Shown here in pieces: positions 33,892 to 42,850 of a DNA stretch of 57,487 nt; positions within the stretch are counted from its first letter, which is position 1, and every line of letters starts with the position of its first letter. A model generated the notes under the pieces. The model worked only from the letters and a program-made list of their open reading frames with translations. It did no database searches and was not told where the DNA came from. The stretch comes from an uncultured bacterium. Lineage in GTDB: Bacteria > Planctomycetota > GCA-002687715. The stretch spans positions 25,540 to 83,026 of the forward strand of contig CADEGH010000022.1 in the NCBI GenBank assembly GCA_902826835.1. The letters are read 5' to 3'. A program made the translations under genes and the position numbers.

Positions 33892-34578
33892 CTAACCCGC
33901 ACCATCCTCGGGAAGCCCATCCGATTCGTTTCCGAGAATGCCGAGAAGTTCGGAGCTCCGAAGTTCTTCGCGCAGGCGTGACCAGGCCTGGCGTAGTGCG
34001 GCTTCGGACTTGCCCAGTCGCGCCGAGAGCGCAGTGAAGGATTCCCCGTCGATTCCGCGGTAGTGGATCAAGTCCCGGGCTTCTTGAGAACGGGTCTTGC
34101 GAACCACGAGAAAGACCCGCTTCCAGTCGTCGGCACGAGCAAGCCGGGTCTGCACGGAAGTTCTGGTCGCCACGAGATCCGCGTCCGCCGAGCCCAAATC
34201 ACGAGTTCGCCGTGAGGCGCGTCTCCCGGCGTCAATGGCCAGATTTTGCATGGTCTTCTTGAGGTACGCACAGACCGCCGCCAGGGGATTGGGAGCCAGA
34301 GGAGCATCGGATGGAAAGGTCTGGAGGAACTTCAAGAGCGTTTCGTAAGTCAAATCCTCGACGTCCGCGAATTGAGCCCAGGCGGTGCGACCCAGAAACG
34401 AACCGGCGAGCCGGGACAGCCAAGGGACGTGCGCCTGAACGAGGCGGTCACGGGCAACCCGATCCGAGGCGAGGGCCTTGACCAGGGTCTGCCGGTAATC
34501 GTCACGGTCGTGAAAGGCCTGGGCGTCCAAGCACCGGTTCCAGACGCGAGCAACGAGGTCGGGTACGTCGGCATCCAT
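33892..34578 (-). CDS. ECF-type sigma factor, kinase-linked
   Basis: The 228-residue product has sigma region 2 (FADVEDLTYETLLKFLQTFP and YLKKTMQNLAIDAGRRASRR) and region 4 (SQEARDLIHYRGIDGESFTALSARLGKSEAALRQAWSRLRE). The VEDLTYET motif and kinase neighbour fit planctomycetal kinase-associated ECF factors. ATG at 34578 is only 17 bp from the GTG start of the divergent kinase, and a TATCAT on its strand ends 6 bp before the ATG, so its transcript may be leaderless. There is no anti-sigma gene next to it. The remaining open frame further upstream overlaps the kinase and is a shadow. Confidence 0.85.
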   Translation of the reverse strand: MDADVPDLVARVWNRCLDAQAFHDRDDYRQTLVKALASDRVARDRLVQAHVPWLSRLAGSFLGRTAWAQFADVEDLTYETLLKFLQTFPSDAPLAPNPLAAVCAYLKKTMQNLAIDAGRRASRRTRDLGSADADLVATRTSVQTRLARADDWKRVFLVVRKTRSQEARDLIHYRGIDGESFTALSARLGKSEAALRQAWSRLREELRSSELLGILGNESDGLPEDGAG

Positions 34579-34595
34579 CCGACTATGATAGCGCC
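34579..34595. promoter_or_regulatory. Symmetric divergent -10 element with predicted leaderless starts
   Basis: The whole gap between two divergent start codons is 17 bp and contains CTATGATAG, a near-perfect palindrome. Reading plus, TATGAT (34584-34589) is followed by 6 bases and then the GTG; reading minus, TATCAT (34590-34585) is followed by 6 bases and then the ATG. A start site 7 bases after each -10 falls on the first base of each start codon. No clear -35 boxes are visible within the flanking genes. Confidence 0.45.
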
Positions 34596-37328
34596 GTGAA
34601 TCCGCCGGAAGACAATCAGGGAGACGGCCGCATCGACGCGCAGCGCCTCGATTACTTGCGCCTCCGACTGGTCGAGCTCGGGGAGACATACTCGCGATGG
34701 GAGGAGACACCCGACCGACGCCGTCTCGCGTCCCGATTGGAAGCCACCGAGGACGAAATCGAAGTGCTTCTCCTCGCGGAGCGAAGCAGCGGAGGTTCCT
34801 CTGCCGCACCGCAGGCATGGGGCAGTGACTTCGACATCCTCGACGAACTCGGCGGCGGCGCCCAGGGCATCGTGTACTTGGCTAGACAAAAGTCTCTGGG
34901 CCGCGAAGTGGCACTCAAGGTGCTCAGGCCTGGTCCCAGCCTGACCGAGAAGGGGCGAAGTCGGTTCCACCGGGAGGCGCAGGCGCTCGCGGCTATCGAT
35001 CATCCGGGGGTTTGCCGCATCCACGCCTCGGTCGAAGAGCGCGGAGAGCTCGCTCTCGTGATGCAGCAAATTCCCGGAGACTCACTCGACCAACTCCTCG
35101 ACCGGAAGCCGGGACCGGGAACCGCGTCGGAAGTTGCGCCGGGAAGGCAGCCGTTTCCGATGTCCCGGCGCACCACGATCGCGATCAAGATCAGTGAGGC
35201 AGTCGCGGCGATTCACGAACAGGGAATTCTCCACCGTGACCTCAAGCCATCCAATATCGTCCTGCGCGGCGAGGATGATCCGGTCATTGTCGATTTTGGC
35301 CTCGCGGACTGGCACGCCCCGGGACTCGCCATGACGTCGGGGGCGGTCGGAACTCCGGCCTACCTGGCGCCGGAGCTCGTAGCTCGCAATCCGGGGCCGG
35401 CTACCATTGCGACCGACCTGTTCTCGGTGGGGGTCTTACTCTACCAGATTTTGGTTGGTCGGTTTCCGTACTCCGCCCAGTCGGTCCAACATCTGGCGAT
35501 CCAAAAGGCGTCGGCCCGCTTCCCGTGGCCACGTCGTGCGGAACCGAGGCTCTCCCGGGATCTGGCGCTGGTGATCGCCACCCTACTCCAGCCGGATCCC
35601 GCCCATCGCTATCCATCCGCCGCCGCGTTGGTGTCCGACCTCAAAGCGTGCGCGGCAGGGCACCCGATCTCGACCCGGCTGACGTGGTGGACCCGACTGG
35701 CGAGGGCGACAGCGCGCCATCCACGGGTTGCCCTCGCGACCATGGGAACATCGATTCTCGTCGGGCTTCTTGCCATCTCACTACTTCGAACCCTCGCCAG
35801 TGAGCGAATCTTGCGCGGGGACCTGCATCAGCGCACCGTGGATCTCTCCCGGACGTTGGAGCGCTCAGAGATTCTGGCCTCTTCCCGCCGCTTGCAGCGT
35901 CTCTTGGAGGAGGCGGACGGGGCCCTGCCTTGTTTTCGCCCCGAGCATCGGGCGGCGATCGAGCGTTGGTTGAGTGTGGCCGAGTCGCTCGCGGCGAATC
36001 TCGGCACTTGGAAGGCTCGCCTGTCGGAGCTGCGGAGTCTCGGGACTCCTGGTTCCCTGTCAGTCGGTTTGGCGGATCGGCTGCTGGACGAGTCCCTGCA
36101 TCGCCGCATGAGGTCCATCGAGCTGCAAATCGAGGGGATGAAGTCGACCTTGGCCAATCCCGACGCACCGGATCGCACCCGAGAGGTCGTCATCCGTCGG
36201 CTTGAGCAGGCCCGGGCCAGGCACTCCTATCTCGCCGACTTGAAGGCAACCGATACCCGCCGCCTCTTTGCCGACGCCGAGACTCGAGCAGAGCACGACG
36301 CGCTGTTGGACTCCATCCGCGAACTGGAGGACTTCGTTCAGCCCTACGCCCCCGGCCGCACCCTTCATCGTACGCGCCTGTATCTGGAGAAAATCGATCG
36401 GCTGGAGCGCGAGCGACCAGTGGATTTCGAGGACGCGTGGGAGGGCTTCATGGAACGGAGGGAGCGCACGGGAATGGCGCGATCCTGGCTCGAAGCGGTG
36501 AAGGCGGCCTGTCCGGATCTTGTTCCGATCGGCGTCGATCCGCAGAGCCGGATGGAGGAATTCGCGCACTGGCTGTCCGGGACACTGCCACCGCCGCGTG
36601 GCAAGGAAGGACGAATCGAATGGGGGCCTCACACGGGAATGGTCTTGGTCCTTCTTCCTCCCTGCGCCGTCGGCCTTCCGGTTCCTGCGGTGCCGGAAAG
36701 GCGGGTCCTCCTCGGGATTGTCCTCGTCTCCAAATTCGAAACGACTCAGGCCCAGTGGCACAACCTCACGGATGACTGGCCCGCGCTGTCCTCCGGGGCG
36801 AACTTCGAAGTGGACATCAAACCTCGGCATCCGGTGTCGGGCATCAGCTTCGAGACGGCGAGCCAGGTCGCGCAGCGCTTCGGATTCCAGTTGCCGTCGA
36901 ATCTCCAGTGGGGGCGCTTCCTTCTGGGGCCCAAGGAGTACGTCGTGCCCGATCCGAAGCAGTCGAATCTCTACGACGCGAGCGCCGCCGAGCAAAGGCT
37001 CCGCCCTCGCGACCGGGTCCTTCCCTGGGATGATGGACATGCCGCCTCGGCCCCTGTGGGGAGCTACCCTGCGAGTCCTCTCGGTCTGTTCGACCTCTGC
37101 GGCAACGTGGCCGAATGGTGCGCGGACTCTTATGACCAGGAGTGGCGGCAGGTACGGGAGGGCGACGGTTATTGCTCTCCCGGAACCGACGGAGCACGCG
37201 TCGTGCGAGGCGGGTCCTTCTCGGACAGTGCCAGCGGCGCCAATCCGGAGAATCTTCGATTCCAGCGTCCCGCGGACTCCGAATTCGATCTCGGTGTCCG
37301 CTTAGTGCGCTTGCTCCCGCCGCCCTGA
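34596..37328 (+). CDS. Membrane Ser/Thr kinase fused to an FGE-sulfatase-like domain
   Basis: The 910-residue protein has a Hanks-type kinase domain (about residues 75-340) with GGGAQGIVYLA, VALKVL, HRDLKPSN, DFGLAD, GTPAYLAPE and DLFSVGVLLYQ, a membrane helix (HPRVALATMGTSILVGLLAI, near 380), a long helical region, and a C-terminal FGE/SUMF1-like domain (about 670-905) with GLFDLCGNVAEW and RVVRGGSF. The catalytic cysteines of true formylglycine-generating enzymes, expected just after RGGS, are absent (SDSASG), so the domain is probably a binding module. Start GTG at 34596 faces the divergent ECF sigma gene with a 17-bp gap. The kinase probably senses an outer signal and controls that sigma factor, which is inference. 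Confidence 0.88.
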   Translation: MNPPEDNQGDGRIDAQRLDYLRLRLVELGETYSRWEETPDRRRLASRLEATEDEIEVLLLAERSSGGSSAAPQAWGSDFDILDELGGGAQGIVYLARQKSLGREVALKVLRPGPSLTEKGRSRFHREAQALAAIDHPGVCRIHASVEERGELALVMQQIPGDSLDQLLDRKPGPGTASEVAPGRQPFPMSRRTTIAIKISEAVAAIHEQGILHRDLKPSNIVLRGEDDPVIVDFGLADWHAPGLAMTSGAVGTPAYLAPELVARNPGPATIATDLFSVGVLLYQILVGRFPYSAQSVQHLAIQKASARFPWPRRAEPRLSRDLALVIATLLQPDPAHRYPSAAALVSDLKACAAGHPISTRLTWWTRLARATARHPRVALATMGTSILVGLLAISLLRTLASERILRGDLHQRTVDLSRTLERSEILASSRRLQRLLEEADGALPCFRPEHRAAIERWLSVAESLAANLGTWKARLSELRSLGTPGSLSVGLADRLLDESLHRRMRSIELQIEGMKSTLANPDAPDRTREVVIRRLEQARARHSYLADLKATDTRRLFADAETRAEHDALLDSIRELEDFVQPYAPGRTLHRTRLYLEKIDRLERERPVDFEDAWEGFMERRERTGMARSWLEAVKAACPDLVPIGVDPQSRMEEFAHWLSGTLPPPRGKEGRIEWGPHTGMVLVLLPPCAVGLPVPAVPERRVLLGIVLVSKFETTQAQWHNLTDDWPALSSGANFEVDIKPRHPVSGISFETASQVAQRFGFQLPSNLQWGRFLLGPKEYVVPDPKQSNLYDASAAEQRLRPRDRVLPWDDGHAASAPVGSYPASPLGLFDLCGNVAEWCADSYDQEWRQVREGDGYCSPGTDGARVVRGGSFSDSASGANPENLRFQRPADSEFDLGVRLVRLLPPP

Positions 37329-37610
37329 GAAGCCGGGCGGGGACGCTTCCGGCTCGACTGCCGCTCGCCCGGGTCGCCGGCTCCGCCGCCACGGGAGCAA
37401 CGAGGCTCAGGCGTGGGAAGTGCCCTCGCGCGGTTCCCACCACCAGGTGCCGGTGATGCGTGATCCGCCGGCGACGAGGGGATCCCGCGGCCTGGAAGCC
37501 TCCGTCGATCGGAGTCACGAACCACACAATTCGACCACGGCAATTTCCGCACTCCCTCACCGGGCGGCTCATCGCGCTCCAGGTGGTGACGCTGAGGTAC
37601 TATCGCCGCA

Positions 37611-39221
37611 ATGAGACAATCAGCTGTCATTTCTTGGCTGCTCTTCTGCGCTTGTTCGGTGGATTCGGGGTCGAGATCAGGGGTCACTTCGAAGGAAGCC
37701 GCGGAGCGACCTGGAACTGTGACCGAGATCACGGAGACGCCCGAAGCGGTTCTGGGGGCGCACGGGGCAGGAGGCCCGAAGGTGGGTGGGCGGCTCGCCG
37801 CCGTCGATCTTCTGGCGGACTTGGAGGTGCTCGAGCGCATCTATCGCGAACTGCATCCCGGACTTTATCGCTATCACGATGCAAGGAGCCTCGAGTCGTT
37901 GTTTGCCGAGGCCCGCAGAGAGATGAGTCGCGAGCGCTCACTCGCCGAGGCGTTTCTAGCGTTCACGAGGCTCACGGCCGACCTTCGTTGCGGCCATTCG
38001 TACCCCAATTTCTTCAACCAAAGCGAAGAAGTCGCGGCGGCGCTCTTTCGAGGGCCTCGTCTGCCGTTCACTTTCCGGTGGATCGACGACCGCATGGTTG
38101 TGACTGAGGATCTCGGCCAGGTGGGCCTTCCACCCGGTACCGTCATCGAGTCACTCGGGGGGATTGCCACACCGGAGATCTTGGCGGCGTTGCTGCACTT
38201 CGCGCGCGCCGACGGTTCCAACCGTGACAAGCGCGCCAGTTATTTGGAAGTCGCGGCGAACAGCGAATTCGAGGCATTCGAGATTCTCCTGCCATTACGA
38301 TTTCCGGGAGTGTTCGCGGATTTGACTTCGGTGGAACTGGAGATCGCGACGGCGGGAAGTGTGCCGCGCTCACGCCGGGTGCCCTTGCAGGCTCATTCCA
38401 AACGAGCTGCTCTCGTGCAGGCTCGCGAGCCGTCGGTGGATGGGGCAGAGCCTCTGTGGCAATTGGCCGAGCGCGAGCACCGAGGCCAGCGGGTGGCGTA
38501 CTTGAAAATGCCACATTGGGTTACCTACAAGTCCAAATGGGACTGGGAGGGATTTCTGCACGCGACCATGGACAAGCTGGTCCACGATCGGATACCCGCT
38601 CTGGTCGTCGACCTTCGCGGCAACGAGGGGGGAACCGATGCGGGAGACCCCATCCTCGCCCACATCGTCGAAGAGCGGGTGCCGAGCCGTACGACGGTCC
38701 GCCGAGTGCGCTTCCAGCGCGTGCCCGAGGACCTGCGGCCAGGGCTCGACACCTGGGACCCGAGCTTCTTCACTCTGGGTGAAGGGTCCGCCTCGGTGGG
38801 CGGTGGGTTTTGGGAGCTCGCGCCGCGCGAGGATGGTGGCGACTTCATCACGCCCCGGGGACCGCGCTTTGACGGACGGCTGGTCGTGTTGACCGACGCC
38901 AGCAACAGCTCGGCGACTTTCCAATTTGCCGCCACCGTGCAGCGCCAGCGATTGGGCAAGCTGGTCGGGGTCAGCACGGGTGGCAGCCAGCGCGGAATCA
39001 ACGGCGGTGCGTTCTTCTTCGCCCGCCTGCCCCGAACCGGGCTCGAGGTCGATGTCCCGCTCATTGGCACCTTTCCCCCTGGGCCGCCGAGCGTCGCGAA
39101 TGAGGCTCCCGATTCCGGCATCGTGCCCGATTTCGTCGTGGCCGTGACCGCCGCCGACCTGGCCGCTGGCCGTGACCGCCAACTCGAAGTGGCCCTCGAC
39201 GTCGCGCTCGGCACCCGGTGA
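37611..39221 (+). CDS. S41-family (tail-specific) serine peptidase, probable lipoprotein
   Basis: A 536-residue exported protease. The N-terminus (LLFCAC) resembles a lipobox, though not canonical. A PDZ-like segment (PGTVIESLGGIATPEILAAL) precedes the S41 core, with VVDLRGNEGGTDAG as the oxyanion strand and LTDASNSSATFQFAATVQ carrying the presumed nucleophile Ser near residue 434, then GKLVGVSTGGSQRG. S41 peptidases use a Ser/Lys or Ser-His-Glu system to cleave protein C-termini in the periplasm. The gene is preceded by a 282-bp gap with no gene and is convergent with the Mrr gene. Confidence 0.8.
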   Translation: MRQSAVISWLLFCACSVDSGSRSGVTSKEAAERPGTVTEITETPEAVLGAHGAGGPKVGGRLAAVDLLADLEVLERIYRELHPGLYRYHDARSLESLFAEARREMSRERSLAEAFLAFTRLTADLRCGHSYPNFFNQSEEVAAALFRGPRLPFTFRWIDDRMVVTEDLGQVGLPPGTVIESLGGIATPEILAALLHFARADGSNRDKRASYLEVAANSEFEAFEILLPLRFPGVFADLTSVELEIATAGSVPRSRRVPLQAHSKRAALVQAREPSVDGAEPLWQLAEREHRGQRVAYLKMPHWVTYKSKWDWEGFLHATMDKLVHDRIPALVVDLRGNEGGTDAGDPILAHIVEERVPSRTTVRRVRFQRVPEDLRPGLDTWDPSFFTLGEGSASVGGGFWELAPREDGGDFITPRGPRFDGRLVVLTDASNSSATFQFAATVQRQRLGKLVGVSTGGSQRGINGGAFFFARLPRTGLEVDVPLIGTFPPGPPSVANEAPDSGIVPDFVVAVTAADLAAGRDRQLEVALDVALGTR

Positions 39222-39342
39222 GCGTCTGTGTCTGGATCGATGAGGGACTATCACGGATAGCTCGATGCCCCGCGTGTGGGTCGCGAGTGCATCCCCCGGA
39301 GCCGCGCACGGGCCAAGCGGTCTACCGCGCGCGCAGTACGGA

Positions 39343-40260
39343 TCACTCGTCTTCGAAGTAGTCCGAGTCGATTCGCTTTACGTGGTAGGTGCGAACCGTG
39401 GCGACACCGAGTTCGAAGTCGATCATGAGTTCGGCGAGCCGTCGACCGTCGATCAGGACCACTCGCGGCTCTATGTGCTCGACGTAGCTCTGCGCCTCGC
39501 TGGAGAATGTGCCAGTCGTCATGAACACTCCCTTCTTGGCTCGGCGCCCGTGAAGGGCCCCGACAAATTTCTGAATCTCCGGGCGCCCCACGGTGCTGTC
39601 CCACTTCTTCGCTTGCAGGTAGACCACATCCAGACCCAGACGATCCTCACTGATGATGCCGTCGATACCCTCGTCCCCGGAGCGCCCGACGACTTGGCCG
39701 GCTTCTCGGCGGGAACCGCCGTAGCCCATTTTGATCAGCAGATCGACGACTAACTGTTCGAAGAAGGAGGGTGGCATTGCCTTAATCTTCTCCATGAGTT
39801 CGGCCGCGAGGCCGGATCGGAGGCGGAGGTGCGCAGCTTCCACCGATTCCTCCGGACTCCGAATGTCTGCGGAATCAGCTTCAATACCAGTCTCGTCGCA
39901 GACAGTGGCCGGACTGCCAACTCCCTGGGCAAACGCGAATTCCGGGAACTGGAGAAGATAGTCCCTGTCGATCTTGGCCGGAGCCGACTCCAGAACTTGG
40001 CGTCCCCGATCAGTAATCGCAAAAAGGCCTCGTCGGGTTGTTTGGACGAGCTGCGCCCATTGGAGATATTTCCTCGCCCAGGCCATCCTGTTCTCGTAGC
40101 GATGCTGCCGCCCGCTGGGGAGCAATTCACTGCGATCAGTGGGCGTCAGCTTCAGACTCTCCGCGATGGGATCTCGAAGGTCCCTCAACCGGTACTCTCT
40201 GCCGTCGGAGACAAGGAGCAGGAGGGGGCGAAGAAACGATTGGAACTCCGGTACCGCCAT
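39343..40260 (-). CDS. mrr: Mrr-type restriction endonuclease
   Basis: The 305-residue length matches Mrr proteins. An N-terminal winged-helix segment (residues 1-95) is followed by a Mrr catalytic domain: FFEQLVVDLLIKMGYGGSRR, then SGDEGIDGIISED with the acidic Asp200 and YLQAKKW with the Q-x-K variant (Gln216, Lys218) of PD-(D/E)xK nucleases. Mrr cleaves modified (methylated) foreign DNA and is not coupled to a methyltransferase here. The ATG at 40260 is used. It stands alone between an S41 protease gene and a decayed locus, and with the AAA_21/DUF4276 pair it suggests a defence-enriched stretch. Confidence 0.9.
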   Translation of the reverse strand: MAVPEFQSFLRPLLLLVSDGREYRLRDLRDPIAESLKLTPTDRSELLPSGRQHRYENRMAWARKYLQWAQLVQTTRRGLFAITDRGRQVLESAPAKIDRDYLLQFPEFAFAQGVGSPATVCDETGIEADSADIRSPEESVEAAHLRLRSGLAAELMEKIKAMPPSFFEQLVVDLLIKMGYGGSRREAGQVVGRSGDEGIDGIISEDRLGLDVVYLQAKKWDSTVGRPEIQKFVGALHGRRAKKGVFMTTGTFSSEAQSYVEHIEPRVVLIDGRRLAELMIDFELGVATVRTYHVKRIDSDYFEDE

Positions 40261-40270
40261 CGGATTGCGC

Positions 40271-40828
40271 TCATGAACGGATCATCCTGCCGTGGCTACT
40301 CAAGCGCCACCAAGCACCCGGCCGCCGCGTGGAGCATATCCAGTCGCATCGCGGCAGTCGAATGGAACTTGGGAGGGTAAGCCCGTCAGGGTGTGGACAA
40401 CCACGGGTCGAAGCGCCGTCAGTAAGGGCGAGGGCCATTTCCGTAGACGGCGGAGCGACCACGAACGGCCCGAGCAGACGGGGCGGAAACCCCTCGGCGC
40501 GGAATTCAAAGGGGTAGGTGCAGGGAGCGAGGCAGTCCAACTTCAAGTTCCCCAGGTCGTCGCTGCGTTGCCAGCCCGCTCCATCGAAATGCGGCCATTC
40601 GAAAGAGCGGGAAAGCTCCGAGGGAATGAGCGCGCGCACCGCCGCCGCGCGAAGGAGGCGACGATCCGAGTTGGCAATGATCCGAAGGCGCACCTCGGCC
40701 GACTTGACCAAGCGGATGAGGATCGCCGGCGTGGTGCGCAGGATCGCTGGTCGGTGTCGCTGGTGGAGGGCCGCCAGGGCTTCGCGGTCGCCGGAGCGGA
40801 GGCGGTCCTAGAGTTCGGGATCGGTCAT
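40271..40828 (-). pseudogene. Decayed gene with ECF-like N-terminus and CarboxypepD_reg-like fragment
   Basis: The minus strand reads MTDPEL from ATG at 40828, then an in-frame TAG (40808-40810), then DRLRSGDREALAALHQRHRP, which resembles the N-terminus of an ECF sigma factor. The same frame stays open to 40271 but changes character: LKLDCLAPCTYPFEFRAEGF and LGPFVVAPPSTEMAL look like a CarboxypepD_reg-type beta-sandwich end. No complete sigma region 2 or 4 remains. It is probably a joined and broken remnant of one or two genes standing divergent from the paralogue at 40972. Confidence 0.45.
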
Positions 40829-40971
40829 GGGGCACAAGCCCAGACGGTGGAGACCGCGAATCGTACGGCGGAATCGGGAAACCGGGTTGGCCCGCCGGAT
40901 GGCGCCAAGATTTTCCCGAATTTCTCGGTCCGAAGTGCCGCGAAATGAGTCAGGGGAGGGGAGACATCACA

Positions 40972-41520
40972 ATGGGGGTCGGTTGGTTGCAGCGATGCCG
41001 GTGGTTGTCCGGAATCTCGGTGCGAGGAGTTGGTTTCGGGTTGGTGCTGAGCGCGTTGGGGTGGGCCCAGACTCTGCCGTGGAAACCTCTACCGGCCGCG
41101 CACTGGGATTGGTTCTCCATTCCCGAACAGGCGCGCCTCATGGCCTTCGACGAGTGGATCATGGCACGCTACGCCGTAGGGGACTACGCGCTGGTCGAGC
41201 CGGTCATCGGGGAGTTCATGGAGGCGCCGGGTCATCACCGCGAGAAAGTCCTGCTCGCGCTCTACGTTCGCTTCGGCAAGCGATGGGAACTCGCGCGACA
41301 CATGCTCCGCGGACTCGACCCGAGTGGCGCGAACCAAGGCACGCGATTCTGGATACTCGCCAACTTCCGAGACTCGCTTACCCAAACCGGGCGCACCTAC
41401 GTGTCGCCCAAGGACCGGTGTCGGTTGAGTCACTACGTCACCTCGGGCATCGAAAGCGATGTGGCGTGTCTGCTCGAAGCGTGCGCGTGCCTCACGGCTA
41501 TGGAAGACCTCTGGAAGTAG
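40972..41520 (+). CDS. Exported third paralogue of the duplicated module's outer domain
   Basis: A 182-residue protein with a signal peptide (hydrophobic GVGFGLVLSALGWAQ) followed by a domain homologous to the outer halves of the proteins at 29547 and 31090: FDEWIMARYAVGDYALVEPV, LYVRFGKRWELARHMLRGLDP and QTGRTYVSPKDR align in order with their counterparts. The cytoplasmic domain and membrane helix are absent, so this version is secreted or periplasmic. ATG at 40972 has a GGAGGGGAG stretch about 9 bases upstream; an earlier ATG at 40945 would put that stretch inside the gene. It has no small partner gene after it. It is about 9 kb from its relatives. Confidence 0.7.
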   Translation: MGVGWLQRCRWLSGISVRGVGFGLVLSALGWAQTLPWKPLPAAHWDWFSIPEQARLMAFDEWIMARYAVGDYALVEPVIGEFMEAPGHHREKVLLALYVRFGKRWELARHMLRGLDPSGANQGTRFWILANFRDSLTQTGRTYVSPKDRCRLSHYVTSGIESDVACLLEACACLTAMEDLWK

Positions 41521-41551
41521 CTTCCGGGCTTCGGAGGGGGCTTCATCCGCC

Positions 41552-42745
41552 TCAGGATAGCGGGGGCACGGCTCGGTCGATGTCGAACCACGGAACGGCG
41601 CGATCCCGGCCAAGCGTGAGGGACTGGTCGCCCGCATAGATTAGGGTTCCGGCGGCGACCGAAATCCCGGCCTCGCGGGATTCGAGGGAGCGGAGTTTGT
41701 CGACGGCGCTGAGGTCGCCAGGGTGCGCGGCGTGCGACGCCTTGATCTCGAAGGGGTAGAGGAGGCCTCCCTCCTCGATGAGGGAGTCAATTTCGACTCC
41801 ATCGTTGGTTCGCCAGTGGTGGGCACGTGGTGGCATCGCCCGATTCTGGCGTGACTTCACGAGTTCGGAGACACACCAGGTCTCGACCAAATTGCCGTAG
41901 GCCGGATCGCGTTGCAGTTGGGATGCTGATTGGATGCCGAGAAGACTGCAGGCCAGCCCGGAGTCGAGGAAGTAGAGCTTTGGGCGCTTGGACAGTCGTT
42001 TGCCGAAGTTGCGGTGGTAGGGGAGGACGCGGTGAATGACAAAACACCGCTCGAGTCCGTCCAGCCACGCGGTCGCCGTCGGGGGAGAGATCCCGGCGGT
42101 GCTGGCCAGTTCCGACACGTTCAGGAGGGTACCGGAGCGAGCGGCACAGAGACGAAGGAACTGATCGAACTCGAGGCGCTTGTCGATGCGCAAGACCTGC
42201 TGGAGGTCCCGCTGAATCAAAGCGTCGGCGTAGTCGGACAGCCACCTCTCCACGTCGACTTTGCGCCGCTCATCGAACAGCCGCGGATACCCCCCTACGA
42301 GGACGGCCTCGGCCAGCGTCTTGGGAGCCCGGCCGGCGGGTCGGCATTCGGAGTAGCTGAGTGGCCAAAGGTGGATTGTCGAGACTCGCCCGGCCAGGGA
42401 CTGGGAAACTCCGGATCCAAGATCGACTTGGCGGGAGCCCGTCAAGACCCACTTTCCCGGGGTGGGGGACTCGTCGATCGCCACCTGTAGGAAAGAGAGA
42501 AGTTCCGGGACTTCCTGGATTTCGTCTAGGATGGCTCCGCCCGGGAAGTTGATCAGGAGGTTGGTGCCCTCGAGCGCTCCGTAGCGAGCCCGCTCGAGTG
42601 GACTTTCGAAATTGACATAGGGCAGCTCCGGGGCGGCGAGCTTGGCCAAGGTGGTCTTCCCGGATTGACGAGGACCATATATTGCCACCGCGGGCGAGTG
42701 TCTGCGCAAGTCGCTAAGTGCTGATGTGGCAATTCTTTGAAGCAT
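41552..42745 (-). CDS. AAA_14/DUF4143 ATPase
   Basis: The 397-residue protein has the common two-part layout of ATP-binding proteins with an AAA_14 domain (Walker A GPRQSGKTTLAK, AILDEIQEVP as Walker B, VLTGSRQ sensor) and a C-terminal DUF4143 domain (YFLDSGLACSLLG, HHWRTNDGVEIDSLIEE, PFEIKAS) with a PD-(D/E)xK-like pattern (D-x-G..E..EIK). Members are widespread and their function is poorly known. ATG at 42745 is chosen because the family starts near MLQRI; an in-frame ATG at 42796 exists, but the intervening stretch is A+T-rich and may be the promoter (TTTAAT at 42759-42754). Confidence 0.85.
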   Translation of the reverse strand: MLQRIATSALSDLRRHSPAVAIYGPRQSGKTTLAKLAAPELPYVNFESPLERARYGALEGTNLLINFPGGAILDEIQEVPELLSFLQVAIDESPTPGKWVLTGSRQVDLGSGVSQSLAGRVSTIHLWPLSYSECRPAGRAPKTLAEAVLVGGYPRLFDERRKVDVERWLSDYADALIQRDLQQVLRIDKRLEFDQFLRLCAARSGTLLNVSELASTAGISPPTATAWLDGLERCFVIHRVLPYHRNFGKRLSKRPKLYFLDSGLACSLLGIQSASQLQRDPAYGNLVETWCVSELVKSRQNRAMPPRAHHWRTNDGVEIDSLIEEGGLLYPFEIKASHAAHPGDLSAVDKLRSLESREAGISVAAGTLIYAGDQSLTLGRDRAVPWFDIDRAVPPLS

Positions 42746-42850
42746 TTCTTGCAAATTAAAGGCGTTGCCTTCAAATTGCAAAGCAGTAAAATCCATAGCT
42801 CTCGTGCCGGAGGTGGATCGGCCGGCCTGGGACCAATCGCCCCGAGGGAG

